Shown here: piece after piece, positions 10,740 through 19,491 of the stretch
Position numbering within the stretch: the stretch's first letter is position 1
Layout of the letters: each line of letters begins with the position of its first letter
Source: Paraburkholderia phenazinium
GTDB taxonomy: Bacteria; Pseudomonadota; Gammaproteobacteria; Burkholderiales; Burkholderiaceae
Direction: 5' to 3'
Assembly (NCBI RefSeq): GCF_900100735.1
Contig: NZ_FNCJ01000022.1
Span: forward strand, 1 to 64,000
DNA length: 64,000 nucleotides
Translations under genes and position numbers: made by a program
Notes under the pieces: model-generated
Told to the model about the DNA's origin: nothing
Databases searched by the model: none
The model's input: only the letters and a program-made list of their open reading frames with translations

Positions 10740-10802
10740 CTCGCTCACGGCGACTCAAATTCGCCGGCGCATCGCGCACCGGGCACGAGCCTTTCCTACC
10801 AT
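10740..10802 (+). promoter_or_regulatory. PIP box and -10 of the 10865 gene
   Basis: CTCGC (10740-10744), 15 bases, TTCGC (10760-10764): one base off the HrpB/HrpX-binding PIP consensus. After 32 bases comes TACCAT (10797-10802), matching the YANNNT -10 of Hrp promoters. The gene starts 63 bases further on. Confidence 0.8.
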
Positions 10803-10864
10803 CGGGTCTCAATAATGACCGATTGACGACACACCAACGCTGCTCTCTCGGCGCAGGAGATGCC

Positions 10865-13800
10865 ATGAAAAAAATTCTCGACTACGTTCCTTATCTCTCC
10901 CGCCCATCAACCCAGGCAGCCGCAACAGAGCAGCCACCCGCGCCACCGCCCAAAGCTCGCACACGCAAAACCTCGGCGCTGCCGGGCGCGCTGCGCGAGT
11001 TGATGGACCAGGTCACCGCACGGCCGAAAATCAAGGCAGCCAGGCAGCTCAGCAACGACCATCTGACAACGCTCCTCGATCGGGACGATCTGCGCGGCGG
11101 GCGAAACATACGGGCGATGCAACGCGAGGCGCGCAAACGCAACCTGCCGCCGCTTCACCAGTCGGCGCCCGAAACGCCGGTACAGCGCCCGGCGCCGAGC
11201 CAGGCGGCTCTCTCCATTGCCCCACCCAATGGCCCTGTCATCGACCCAGACACCGGAGCACTCGACACAGCACGTCTGCGGCAAACGGTTAGCGCACTCA
11301 GCGACGCCCTACCCGCGGTACCTGACCACATTGCCCCTCGGCACCAGAAGACGGGCAACCAGTTGCGCAACCGGCTGATGGAAGAGCTGAGCGCCATCGA
11401 CACACTCGCGGCAGACAACCCAAGTCTGCGTCCCGACCAGCTCGGCCTGGCCGTGCGAGACCAGTTCGCCAAAGCCTCGCGCACCGCGAGCGTGCTGGCA
11501 CGCTACCTCGATCGCCAGCTCGTTGCCGGTAACGGCGCGCGCCCGGACGCAGCGTCCTACTTCATGATTGCCGGCCTACTGACGGAATTGAAGCGCACGC
11601 ATCTGAGCGCGGCGGCACACGACATCGGCAACGAGTATGCGCAACGCGAAGTCCAGAACCTCGAGCGCGCGGCGCCGGGCATCAGTCAAGGCATCTCCGG
11701 CCCGAATGTCGCCACCACCACCAGCGTTAACCTCGCCTATGCACCGCTTCACGCGCACAGTGCGCTGACGGTGCAGGCTGGCGTGAGCGGCGGTGCGACG
11801 CTGTTCGCGGACGACGATCGCGACATCGACTTCTGGACCTCGTACGGCGTCTCGCTCAAAGCGGGTATCGGCGGCACATTCCGCAAGCTGTCCAACTGGG
11901 CCGGACAGACCTCGGGCCAGGTCAGCTACAGCGGTGGTGGCACGTACTTCGAACACGACGACCTGCACGAACTGGTCAAGCTGATCGCCAACCTCGACGC
12001 GAACCGCTCCTGGATCCGCTCCGCCGGTCCGAAAACCCGCAGGCTCGTGCACAACATGGAGCAGCTTCGCAACGACATCGCACGCTTTGTCGGGCGTAAC
12101 TACACGCCTGCGGCGGGGCGTCCCTATTACCTCAACGACGGCAAAATCGCGAAAGGTTTCAACGCCTTCAAGATGAGCCTGCTGTCGATGGCGCTCGACC
12201 AGCACCTGGGCCACGACCACTTCGGCAAACTGATCGCCGCTGCGTACCCATCGGCCGGCGACGTACTGCGGCAACGGCTGGCCGAGCAGGATCCGCTGCC
12301 CGCGGCGCCGCGGCGCGACGTACCCGATTCGGTCGCTTACGCGGACCGTCTGGTGGCGTTCCGCGAGACGACCGTAAGCGGTGACGCGAACCTCAGCAAG
12401 GCAACCGGCGGCAGCACTGATCTCGAAGCGGCCGGCACCTTCGACGCGAATCTCAGGGGCGATCTGATGCAGTTCTTCACCGAGACAACCAACCCGCCCC
12501 ATCAACTGCTCGACCCCGGCTATCACAAGGATTTCAAGGCCACCTTCGACCTGCATCGCCAGCTCGATGCGCTGTGCGGCACGCCTGCACCGCCCCAGCT
12601 GCACCTCTATGACACCATGCGCCGCGGCTTGAGCGCAGCCGGCGCCGACGCGCAGACACCGCTCATTTCTGCGCACGAACAGTTGCTGTTTGGCGACGCA
12701 GCGAGTGTGCCTGCGCAGTTCCTGCATGCCATCGGGCAGCCTGGGCCACAACCGCTCGAGCGCGCGGCCGCGCACGCTGAGATCCTCACGGGTATGTACC
12801 GCAGTTTCATCGACGACAGCCAGGCCCTGCTAGCTCGCAACGACCGCTTCATGCCCCCTGAGCAACGCGCGGAACTGCGCGCAGCCCGAGCCGAAGCGTT
12901 CGCGCGTATCAACGACGAAATCTGGGGCGGTCGCTACCCGCATTCCGAAGCGAAGGCGCTCGCCAATCCCAAGGAGTTCATCGGCCGTAGCTATGGCAAC
13001 ATCAGTCTCGCGCTCGGCTGCGTCGGCACCCACATCGCGATCCTCAAGCAGCAGAGCACGCGCGAGGCCGATCCCGGCCAGGCGAGCGCTATCGAGCACG
13101 CCGACAGCCGCTATAACACGGTACGCACGCTGCTCGACCGGCTCTACCTGCCGCTCAAGAAATACGATGTCCAGAAGAACGGCCCGCTGAAAGACGCCGC
13201 GATCTGGGAGCGCTGGGACGCCGCGCTAAAGCTGCAGGCTTCCGGTGGGGCACAGTCGAATACGCTCGGCGCCATACTCGGCCGCGCGAAGAAATCGCTC
13301 GGCCCAGTTTCGATCACGAACGACGCCGGCGAGGTCACGGCCAGTGCCGAGATCAAGGTCATGAAAGCAACTCGGCAGGTGAACCCAGGCCGTCTCGGCA
13401 CCTTCTGGCAGATCACGCTGACTGCCCAAGGCGGGGCGCCGCTGCTGGGCAGCATGCTGGAAAAAGCGGTCCGCAAAGCCGTCGAACGACTCAACGCAAG
13501 CCTCGCGACCGATACCCCGAAGATCGATCCGGCAGACGCGCTTCGCCAGGTGCAAGGACTCGCGCTAGACGTAAGCGACGGCAGCAGCATCGTAATGAAG
13601 TTCCGTCAGGCGCCGGGCCTGTCGCCCCGCGCGACCGACCTGCAGTACATTCGCGTGCTCGGCAACAAGAGCAGTGGCCTAGCGGTCTCTGTGTCCCTGC
13701 CCACCCACGCGGGCACCTTTACGCCGGCGCTTTCCTATGCCGACAGCAGCCAGGGTTTCGAAGGCGAGATCATCGGGCCTGACCTGAGCTACCTGATGAT

Positions 13801-14395
13801 GCAGCACCCGAAGCTCGCCGCGGTGCTCGATCAGGCACCCGGCGGCGACCCTCGCGAACTGAAACAGTTGTTCAACGCGAACCCGCATGTGCGCAACGCC
13901 TATTTCGGACACCCGCAGACCATTGTCGACGTGGTGTCGCGCTATGCCGACTACCTGCAAGCGAAAGACGCAGCAGCCGCGCGCGGCCAGTCGCTCGAAA
14001 GCGCGCCTATGGTCAACGAATTTCAGCGCTACTATGCCTCCGAGCCGTTTGCCCGGGTGGCCCAGATTGCCCGAGAAGTGGCAAGCCATGCACCGGGAAC
14101 GGCAGCCGACGGAGCCGCGCCGGTCGAATCGCAACTGCCGCTCAGCACTGACATCGAGATCGGCGATGTGGATCTCGATGCGGCACGCAGCCGCTTGCAG
14201 ACGCTCGGCACGCTCGGCACGCTCGAGCAGCGGGTCGACTACTTCTGCGGCGAGGGCCGTGCGCTGCTCGACACCTTTGCGGCAATCGTCAGCAACACGA
14301 GGGCCATCAACTCGGCTGCGCTGTTTCACGTCGAGCCGCGCAACATGGGCATTCAGACCCGCTTGCGGGACGAAGCGACGCTGCGCCGGCAATAA
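10865..14395 (+). CDS. Very large Hrp-regulated candidate type III effector (1176 aa)
   Basis: Starts at ATG 10865 behind GGAGA; the longer open frame upstream overlaps the GGDEF remnant and is not used. No signal peptide; the first about 130 residues are Pro/Ala/Arg-rich and disordered, as in type III secretion signals. A beta-rich zone at about 290-370 (alternating strands, SVNLAYAPLHAHSALTVQAG) is followed by long helical segments, a second beta-rich zone near 820-970 (VTASAEIKVMKATRQ; ITLTAQGG), and an acidic C-terminus with the direct repeat LGTLGT. No catalytic motif is recognised. Size and layout recall the AWR/RipA effectors of Ralstonia, but this is tentative. The PIP promoter supports HrpB control. 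Another large beta-rich protein of similar layout is at 45465-49580. Confidence 0.8.
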   Translation: MKKILDYVPYLSRPSTQAAATEQPPAPPPKARTRKTSALPGALRELMDQVTARPKIKAARQLSNDHLTTLLDRDDLRGGRNIRAMQREARKRNLPPLHQSAPETPVQRPAPSQAALSIAPPNGPVIDPDTGALDTARLRQTVSALSDALPAVPDHIAPRHQKTGNQLRNRLMEELSAIDTLAADNPSLRPDQLGLAVRDQFAKASRTASVLARYLDRQLVAGNGARPDAASYFMIAGLLTELKRTHLSAAAHDIGNEYAQREVQNLERAAPGISQGISGPNVATTTSVNLAYAPLHAHSALTVQAGVSGGATLFADDDRDIDFWTSYGVSLKAGIGGTFRKLSNWAGQTSGQVSYSGGGTYFEHDDLHELVKLIANLDANRSWIRSAGPKTRRLVHNMEQLRNDIARFVGRNYTPAAGRPYYLNDGKIAKGFNAFKMSLLSMALDQHLGHDHFGKLIAAAYPSAGDVLRQRLAEQDPLPAAPRRDVPDSVAYADRLVAFRETTVSGDANLSKATGGSTDLEAAGTFDANLRGDLMQFFTETTNPPHQLLDPGYHKDFKATFDLHRQLDALCGTPAPPQLHLYDTMRRGLSAAGADAQTPLISAHEQLLFGDAASVPAQFLHAIGQPGPQPLERAAAHAEILTGMYRSFIDDSQALLARNDRFMPPEQRAELRAARAEAFARINDEIWGGRYPHSEAKALANPKEFIGRSYGNISLALGCVGTHIAILKQQSTREADPGQASAIEHADSRYNTVRTLLDRLYLPLKKYDVQKNGPLKDAAIWERWDAALKLQASGGAQSNTLGAILGRAKKSLGPVSITNDAGEVTASAEIKVMKATRQVNPGRLGTFWQITLTAQGGAPLLGSMLEKAVRKAVERLNASLATDTPKIDPADALRQVQGLALDVSDGSSIVMKFRQAPGLSPRATDLQYIRVLGNKSSGLAVSVSLPTHAGTFTPALSYADSSQGFEGEIIGPDLSYLMMQHPKLAAVLDQAPGGDPRELKQLFNANPHVRNAYFGHPQTIVDVVSRYADYLQAKDAAAARGQSLESAPMVNEFQRYYASEPFARVAQIAREVASHAPGTAADGAAPVESQLPLSTDIEIGDVDLDAARSRLQTLGTLGTLEQRVDYFCGEGRALLDTFAAIVSNTRAINSAALFHVEPRNMGIQTRLRDEATLRRQ

Positions 14396-14405
14396 CTGAG
14401 CAAAC

Positions 14406-15566
14406 TTAGAGCAAGCAGGATTCCTCTGGTCGCGCGAGCGTTCCACCACAGAGCGGAACGCTCACCGACACCGTGGTTCCGGCACCGGGTGCGCTATCTA
14501 TCCGCAACCAAGCGCCAATCAGACGGGCGCGCTCGCTCATGCTCAATAGTCCGTACGAGTATCCATTGCGCGCCGTGTCGGGGTCGAATCCACCGCCGTT
14601 GTCGTTGATATGCAGATCGAAGCCACGTTCGTTGATGTTGAGGGTGACATGGACGCAAGTGGCCCGCGAGTGACGGGTCACGTTGGTCAGCGATTCCTGC
14701 ACGATGCGGAACACCGCCGTTGCGTGCGCTTCCGCAAGCACCGGTTCGCTGCCGTTCATGCGAAACTGACAGGGAATGCCGTTACGTCGCGCGAAATCGT
14801 CAGTAAGCCATTCAAGCGCTGAAGTGAGACCGAAATTGAGTGCGGCGGGACGCAAATCGTTGGCGACGTTGCGTACCATCCAGATCGTCTGGTCGACAAG
14901 CACGCGCATGTCGGCCACTTTCTCGAGCAGGTCCGGCGCCGTCAGACGCATCTTGAGCAGCGACACATCCATCTTGAGCGCCGTCAACAACTGCCCCAAT
15001 TCGTCGTGGATTTCCAGTGCGATGCGCTTTCTCTCGTCTTCGCGTGTCGCCTCCATGTACGCGCCGAACTCGCGCAGTGTCTCGCGCGACTCGCCGCGTT
15101 CCCGCTCATCGGTCCGTGCACTCAGGTCATGGCGCGCCTGAGCAAGCTCCCCGGTGAGTTGGGCGACGCGTGCATTGAGCTCGTCGCGAATCATATGTGA
15201 GCAATAGAGACGGGTGCCCATTGCATTGAACGCCAGCACGACGCGGTCGAGTTCGTCGAGCGTCGCACTGCGGCGGCGGACCAGATCGAGCGAACGCGGC
15301 GCGTGCTGATAGTCTGAGCTGTCGGCGGCATGCGCGATAGCGCGCAGATGCTGCATGAGGAGCCGATTCGTCAGATAGATGACGAACAGTCCCACCGAGA
15401 AAGTGGCGGCCCCGTGGATCGCGAGGAGTTTCGCCGCAGCGCGTGCGAGTTCGACACCACTGCGGTGATCGCCGAACACCTGCAATGCCGTCAACCCTAA
15501 CGTCACCAGCCCGCTAAACGCGAAAGCAAACACATACAGCCGCAAGGCCACTCTGCGCCGGATCAC
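14406..15566 (-). CDS. NarX-type sensor histidine kinase
   Basis: A 386-residue kinase with two membrane helices (about 10-30 and 45-65) and almost no periplasmic loop, a HAMP-like linker, a coiled coil, the HisKA_3 phospho-acceptor box (KRIALEIHDELGQLL, His about 180) and a HATPase_c domain (FRIVQESLTNVTRHS; DNGGGFD; GLLSMSERA). It autophosphorylates and passes phosphate to a response regulator. Its start overlaps the anti-sigma stop by four bases (ATGA), so sigma, anti-sigma and kinase form one operon. No LuxR-type partner is adjacent; the nearest regulator is the HrpG-like OmpR protein at 17348, which would be an unusual match for a HisKA_3 kinase. Confidence 0.85.
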   Translation of the reverse strand: MIRRRVALRLYVFAFAFSGLVTLGLTALQVFGDHRSGVELARAAAKLLAIHGAATFSVGLFVIYLTNRLLMQHLRAIAHAADSSDYQHAPRSLDLVRRRSATLDELDRVVLAFNAMGTRLYCSHMIRDELNARVAQLTGELAQARHDLSARTDERERGESRETLREFGAYMEATREDERKRIALEIHDELGQLLTALKMDVSLLKMRLTAPDLLEKVADMRVLVDQTIWMVRNVANDLRPAALNFGLTSALEWLTDDFARRNGIPCQFRMNGSEPVLAEAHATAVFRIVQESLTNVTRHSRATCVHVTLNINERGFDLHINDNGGGFDPDTARNGYSYGLLSMSERARLIGAWLRIDSAPGAGTTVSVSVPLCGGTLARPEESCLL

Positions 15567-16234
15567 GGCGCATCACCACCCTTGACCACCGGCTCCACAA
15601 AGCGCACGCCCTGTGCCGTCCGCAACGCGCTGACCTGCCGTTCAACGTCGCCGGGCGTGGCCACTGGGGCGAGCGAATACACGCCGTTTTCGCCCGGACC
15701 GCCAACAATCTGTAGATGCAGCGGCACGAGCAGCGCCTGCAGTTGTCCTGCCGGCATCGTCGCGTCGACAACCAACCGAATGGTCGCGAGCGCGGTAGAT
15801 CGATCCGGCGTCGACAAGGTGCGATAAACCGACACGGCAGGGCTACTGCCGCGCGACGGTGCACCGAACATCACCAGTCCCGTGGTCTCGAGCAGCACGA
15901 GCGCGGCGAGGCCATAGGTCACCCATGCCCGGCGGCCATGCGGCGTCCAGCGCGCATTCGCCGCCGCCCGCGGCAACGGCCGCGCCTGTTCGTCGATCTG
16001 GTGCAACAGATGCGCGATCCCTTGTTCGACCGGTGGCCCGGTCGGCACTTCGACGTTCATCTGCACATGGATGTCAAGCTGACGGGCGTACTCCCCGCGA
16101 CACGACGTGCAGTCGCGCAGATGGGTTTCCACCGTGTCACGTTCATCCGCCGATGCAGTACCGTTCACGTACCACGGCAGCAGTTCCCAGACCTGCAGGT
16201 GTGCGCGTTCGTCAAAGAGTGAGGTTGTATTCAT
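15563..16234 (-). CDS. Anti-sigma factor with zinc-finger domain
   Basis: A 223-residue membrane anti-sigma factor. The N-terminal ASD/zf-HC2 domain has the H-x3-C-x2-C signature (HLRDCTSC, about residues 37-44), followed by a single membrane helix near residue 110-125 (VTYGLAALVLLETTGLVMF) and a periplasmic domain of about 95 residues that probably senses the signal. It should hold the ECF sigma factor encoded immediately upstream. The start overlaps the sigma gene's stop by four bases and the end overlaps the kinase start by four, so translation is coupled. Confidence 0.82.
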   Translation of the reverse strand: MNTTSLFDERAHLQVWELLPWYVNGTASADERDTVETHLRDCTSCRGEYARQLDIHVQMNVEVPTGPPVEQGIAHLLHQIDEQARPLPRAAANARWTPHGRRAWVTYGLAALVLLETTGLVMFGAPSRGSSPAVSVYRTLSTPDRSTALATIRLVVDATMPAGQLQALLVPLHLQIVGGPGENGVYSLAPVATPGDVERQVSALRTAQGVRFVEPVVKGGDAP

Positions 16235-16857
16235 GATTCGTCCCCGGCAAAGCCGGCGAGCCCCGGCATGACATTGCGCAACTTCACGCGTGCATGAAAC
16301 ATTCTGGCCTTCACGGTGCTCACCGGTGCGGTTGTGATCTCCGCGATTTCTTCCAACGAATGCCCCATCACATAAGCAAGCTCCAACACCAGCCGATGCT
16401 CAGGCGACAAGCGCATGAGCCCTTTGGCCACCCAATCCGCGAGTTCGTGGTCGGCAAACGGTTCGCTCGCGCGCTCGTCGTGTTCCCCATGCAGCGGTTC
16501 ATGCGACAGCCCACCCTGACGCAACGCCTTGAGCGTCACCCGATAGGCAATGCCCATCAGCCACGTCGACACGCGCGCCTGGCCACGAAACTCAGAGGCC
16601 TTTTGCCAGACAATCAGGAAGGTGTCGTTGATGACTTCCTCGATAACGTCGTCGCGGCGCGTAAAGCGGCCAAGAAAACGCACCAGCCGCCGGTGGTACT
16701 CGCGGTAAAGCGCGGCGAGCGCACCCTTGTCCTGCGCCATCACACGCTCGATCAACGCCATGTCGTCGGCGTCGACGCTGCGCGCGGTGCTTGAACTTCG
16801 CCTTGAAGCAACTTGATTAGTCAGCATGGTGCGGTCCGCAATCGGCCAGAACGGCAT
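16231..16857 (-). CDS. ECF-family RNA polymerase sigma factor
   Basis: A 208-residue sigma factor with region 2 (ALAALYREYHRRLVRFLGRFTRRDDVIEEVINDTFLIVW) and region 4 (LSPEHRLVLELAYVMGHSLEEIAEITTAPVSTVKARMFHARVKLR) separated by a short linker. No extra domain. The start could also be ATG 16827 (MLTNQV). First gene of a coupled sigma/anti-sigma/kinase operon beside hrpG. In Ralstonia an ECF sigma/anti-sigma pair (PrhI/PrhR) works above HrpG; a similar input here is inference, since no TonB receptor like PrhA is present. Confidence 0.87.
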   Translation of the reverse strand: MPFWPIADRTMLTNQVASRRSSSTARSVDADDMALIERVMAQDKGALAALYREYHRRLVRFLGRFTRRDDVIEEVINDTFLIVWQKASEFRGQARVSTWLMGIAYRVTLKALRQGGLSHEPLHGEHDERASEPFADHELADWVAKGLMRLSPEHRLVLELAYVMGHSLEEIAEITTAPVSTVKARMFHARVKLRNVMPGLAGFAGDES

Positions 16858-17347
16858 GATTTTCTCTACACCGTGGGTTCCCTCCTCCGCGAGAAAAGTT
16901 GCGGGACGGTGCGAAAAAATTTCTAGTGGTCACTTTGCGTACAACAGCACACGGTCGCGAATAGGCAACACCTGATTTTATGGTAAGGATTTCCCTATAA
17001 CGAGGCCGTCACGAGCATGCAAAAGCCTTGATACGCCGGGATTCGTTCGTCAGGTTACGCCGCGTTACACGCCGGTAGTGCTCTTGCTCGGCATGAATCG
17101 AATTGAACGGCCAGCGTCACTTACGGGCAATAGACTTCATCCGATGAGGTGAGGCGCGGCGCGTCCGAGTGCGCCGTTCGTACCGACTGGCCAACCGGCT
17201 GGTCGTGACCGTTGATCGAAACGGCTTCGAGAGAGCACGCTTCGATTCAATCGTTGCCGGCGCAGCGGCTACCACGCCGCAGCACCGGCAGACATAGCGA
17301 ACCAGCCCCAGACACATGGCCGAAGGCTGGGCAAATGGGAGAAGAAC
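16858..17347. other. Divergent intergenic region between sigma operon and hrpG
   Basis: 490 bases carrying the promoters of the leftward ECF sigma operon and the rightward HrpG-like gene. No coding frame or PIP box was found. hrpG has GGGAG eight bases before its GTG start. Confidence 0.5.
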
Positions 17348-18160
17348 GTGCGATTTGCTCTTGTGACCGAAGACCGCTTGTTGACTAGCAGCCTTGTCGA
17401 ATGCTTCAGCGAAGACGCGATCTCCATCGAGCCATTCGACGGAGAATTGCCGCTGTTGCGTAACATGCGTACGACACCCTACGACCTCGTACTCATCGAT
17501 GCGAAGAACAATTCGATGCTGGTCAATTCACTGCTGTCCTGGCGCAATTGCAATGCAGACCTGTGCACGCCGGTCATCGTACTCACTCCGTTCTCGAACT
17601 GGTCGGCCATGCTGCGCTGGGTCAACGCGGGCGCCACGGATGTCGCCAACCGCTTCGATCTCGAGCAGATCCGCCTGCGCACACACGTCGTGATCCGGCG
17701 CGAGACCCAGGACACAGGGGAGGATTCCATCGCACTCGGTGGCTACGAATTGCGGCGCGACCTCGGCACGCTGTCATGCGACGGCATCGACATTGCGATG
17801 ACGCCGCGCGAGTTTGCGATGGCGTGGCTGTTCTTCTCGAACCCCGGCAAGTTTCTAAGCCGCGCACAGATTGCCGGAGGCGTCTGGGGCTCTTGCGAGA
17901 ACGTCGCCGCACGCTCTATCGAGCAGCACATCTATAAGCTGCGCAAAAAATTGAGTCTGTCCAGCAACTCGACGCTGACGCTAAAGACCGTGTACGCGCT
18001 CGGCTACAAGCTCGATGTCGCGACGCCTGAGATCGCGGCGAAAGCGACGGACATGGCAAATATGGCGGATACCTCGCTACAGCTAACCGCAACGGCTACT
18101 TCCGTGCCACTGCCGCCGCCTGCCCAGCTGCACGCCAACTACGCAAAACTGCTCGCCTAG
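17348..18160 (+). CDS. hrpG: HrpG-like OmpR-family response regulator
   Basis: A 270-residue DNA-binding regulator, GTG start behind GGGAG. The receiver domain (1-118) keeps the acidic pair (TED) and a phospho-site Asp (LVLIDAKN), but the usual Lys of the KP motif is missing: the loop reads GATDVANRFDLEQ. Residues about 130-235 are an OmpR winged helix (MTPREFAMAWLFFSNPGKFLSRAQI; ARSIEQHIYKLRKKL; TVYALGYKL). A 40-residue Thr/Ala/Pro tail follows. The position next to a T3SS island with HrpB points to HrpG, which activates hrpB in Ralstonia and Xanthomonas. Symbol inferred from context. Confidence 0.75.
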   Translation: MRFALVTEDRLLTSSLVECFSEDAISIEPFDGELPLLRNMRTTPYDLVLIDAKNNSMLVNSLLSWRNCNADLCTPVIVLTPFSNWSAMLRWVNAGATDVANRFDLEQIRLRTHVVIRRETQDTGEDSIALGGYELRRDLGTLSCDGIDIAMTPREFAMAWLFFSNPGKFLSRAQIAGGVWGSCENVAARSIEQHIYKLRKKLSLSSNSTLTLKTVYALGYKLDVATPEIAAKATDMANMADTSLQLTATATSVPLPPPAQLHANYAKLLA

Positions 18161-18290
18161 CACGCCTGATTTCCCGTCACCCGGATCGCCGCTGCAGTTG
18201 TCACTGCCGCGGCGGCGCTTCTTCCTGCTCTCTTCCCGCTCGACTCGATACGACACGCGTGCGGCCCTGCCCTTGCCTGTGCCGAGTAAT

Positions 18291-18352
18291 TTCGCGCTAG
18301 TCGCGCACAGTTCGCCGCGCCGCGCGTCGTCGCTGCGGACGAACGATATCGT
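18291..18352 (+). promoter_or_regulatory. PIP box and -10 of the harpin gene
   Basis: Perfect TTCGC (18291-18295), 15 bases, TTCGC (18311-18315), then 31 bases and TATCGT (18347-18352), a YANNNT -10. Full agreement with HrpB/HrpX-dependent promoters. It drives the harpin gene through a leader of about 120 bases. Confidence 0.9.
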
Positions 18353-18362
18353 TGGAAGTGAA

Positions 18363-18477
18363 CGATGCGTCGCACGGCTGCTCCATTTCGGAGTGGACTC
18401 ACGGCGTGTCGTCGCGCGGCGAAAATCGGCCCGCCCTGTGGGAGGGCCTGGTTCATCCTCACACGACGAGGTCATCC
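18363..18477 (+). ncRNA. Structured 5' leader of the harpin mRNA (copy 1)
   Basis: This untranslated stretch is clearly related to 20371-20533 in front of the 399-residue gene: both begin GATGCGTCGCACGG, both hold TCGTCGCGCGGCGAA, and both then form a hairpin. Here the hairpin spans 18424-18453 with arms AATCGGCCC and GGGCCTGGTT, a bulged C, a G/A mismatch, an inner CCC/GGG stem and a TGT loop. Base pairs differ from copy 2 while pairing is kept. Function unknown. Confidence 0.55.
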
Positions 18478-19395
18478 ATGAGTCTATCAATCGACAGTTC
18501 CCTCGGCGCTTCCTCCTCGCTCTCGCTCGATCCGTCGAGCAGCTCGCAGTCGGGAAGCGGCAGCGCCGCCCAGATCGAACAGATCCTGGCGGAAGTCCTT
18601 CAAATGATCGAACAGATGTTGCAGCAAACGATCGCCACGCAAAACCAGCAAACCGGTCTCGACCCGAACGGCGGCGGCCAGTCGGACGGCGGCTCGCCGG
18701 CCAGCGCAGGCAGCGGCGGCGGTGGTGGCGGCGGCCCGAGCGGCGCCGGCGGTCCGAGCGATGCCGGTGGTCCGAGCAGCGCCGGAGGCCCTGACGCAAG
18801 CAGCGGCGCAAGCGGCGCGGACAACTCACAGATGTCGCAGCTAGAATCCATGCTGCAGCAAATCATTCAGATGCTCCAGCAACTCGAACAGTCGCAGTCA
18901 GGCGGCCAGTCGGGAGCAGGCGCGGCGAGCCCAAGCGGTGCGGGCAACTCGCAGACCTCGCAGCTCGAAACCATGCTGCAGGAAATCATGCAGATGCTCC
19001 AGCAGCTCGAGCAGTCGCAATCAGGCGGTGGCCAACCGGGTGCAGGCCAAGGCGGCGGCGGCTCGGGTGGCGGCGCAAGTGGTGCAGGCGGTGCAGGCGG
19101 CGCAGGTGGTCCAGGCAACGCCAGCGGTCCCGGCGCCAGCGGTGGCCCGAGCGACCCGGGCAATGCCAACGGTGCGGGCAACTCGCAAGCGTCCCAGATC
19201 GATTCGATGCTGCAGGAGATCACCCAGATGCTCCAGCAACTCGAACAGTCGCAGTCAGGCGGCCAGTCGGGATCGGGACAAGGCGGCGGCCAGGGTCAAA
19301 GCCCGAATGCGTTGCAGATGCTGGGCGAAATCACGCAGATGCTGCAGCAACTGATGCAGCAACAAAAGAGCCCGTCGGGCGCCTCGGGGGTTTGA
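18478..19395 (+). CDS. PopA/Hpa1-type harpin
   Basis: A 305-residue glycine- and glutamine-rich secreted protein without cysteine, the hallmark of harpins. ATG 18478 follows GAGG at seven bases. Amphipathic helices near residue 24-40 (IEQILAEVLQMIEQMLQQ) alternate with Gly/Ser/Ala linkers, and a 30-residue block, SQLETMLQEIMQMLQQLEQSQSGG with variants, is repeated three times (about residues 117-145, 157-185, 237-265). No signal peptide. The layout closely follows Ralstonia PopA: helical segments split by GGAGG-type linkers. Harpins are exported by the Hrp system and act outside or at the host membrane. PIP promoter upstream; a strong terminator follows. Confidence 0.85.
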   Translation: MSLSIDSSLGASSSLSLDPSSSSQSGSGSAAQIEQILAEVLQMIEQMLQQTIATQNQQTGLDPNGGGQSDGGSPASAGSGGGGGGGPSGAGGPSDAGGPSSAGGPDASSGASGADNSQMSQLESMLQQIIQMLQQLEQSQSGGQSGAGAASPSGAGNSQTSQLETMLQEIMQMLQQLEQSQSGGGQPGAGQGGGGSGGGASGAGGAGGAGGPGNASGPGASGGPSDPGNANGAGNSQASQIDSMLQEITQMLQQLEQSQSGGQSGSGQGGGQGQSPNALQMLGEITQMLQQLMQQQKSPSGASGV

Positions 19396-19410
19396 CGTAC
19401 TCGTTTGAAA

Positions 19411-19481
19411 AGCCGGCGCGTTGCGCCGGCTCAGACTGCTGACTAACCCCACGTTTTTCGGAGCGTGGGGTTTTGTTTTTT
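19411..19481 (+). terminator. Tandem hairpins ending the harpin transcript
   Basis: First a 9-bp stem with a GTT loop (19411-19431, AGCCGGCGC/GCGCCGGCT). Then an intrinsic terminator: ACCCCACG (19446-19453), loop, CGTGGGGT (19464-19471) and a T-rich tail to 19481. Confidence 0.88.
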
Positions 19482-19491
19482 CAGGCCAAAG

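Noticed and set aside
11576..12775. 399-codon open frame on the minus strand
   Set aside because: Shadow of the 10865 gene in high-GC DNA; no ribosome site, no family resemblance.
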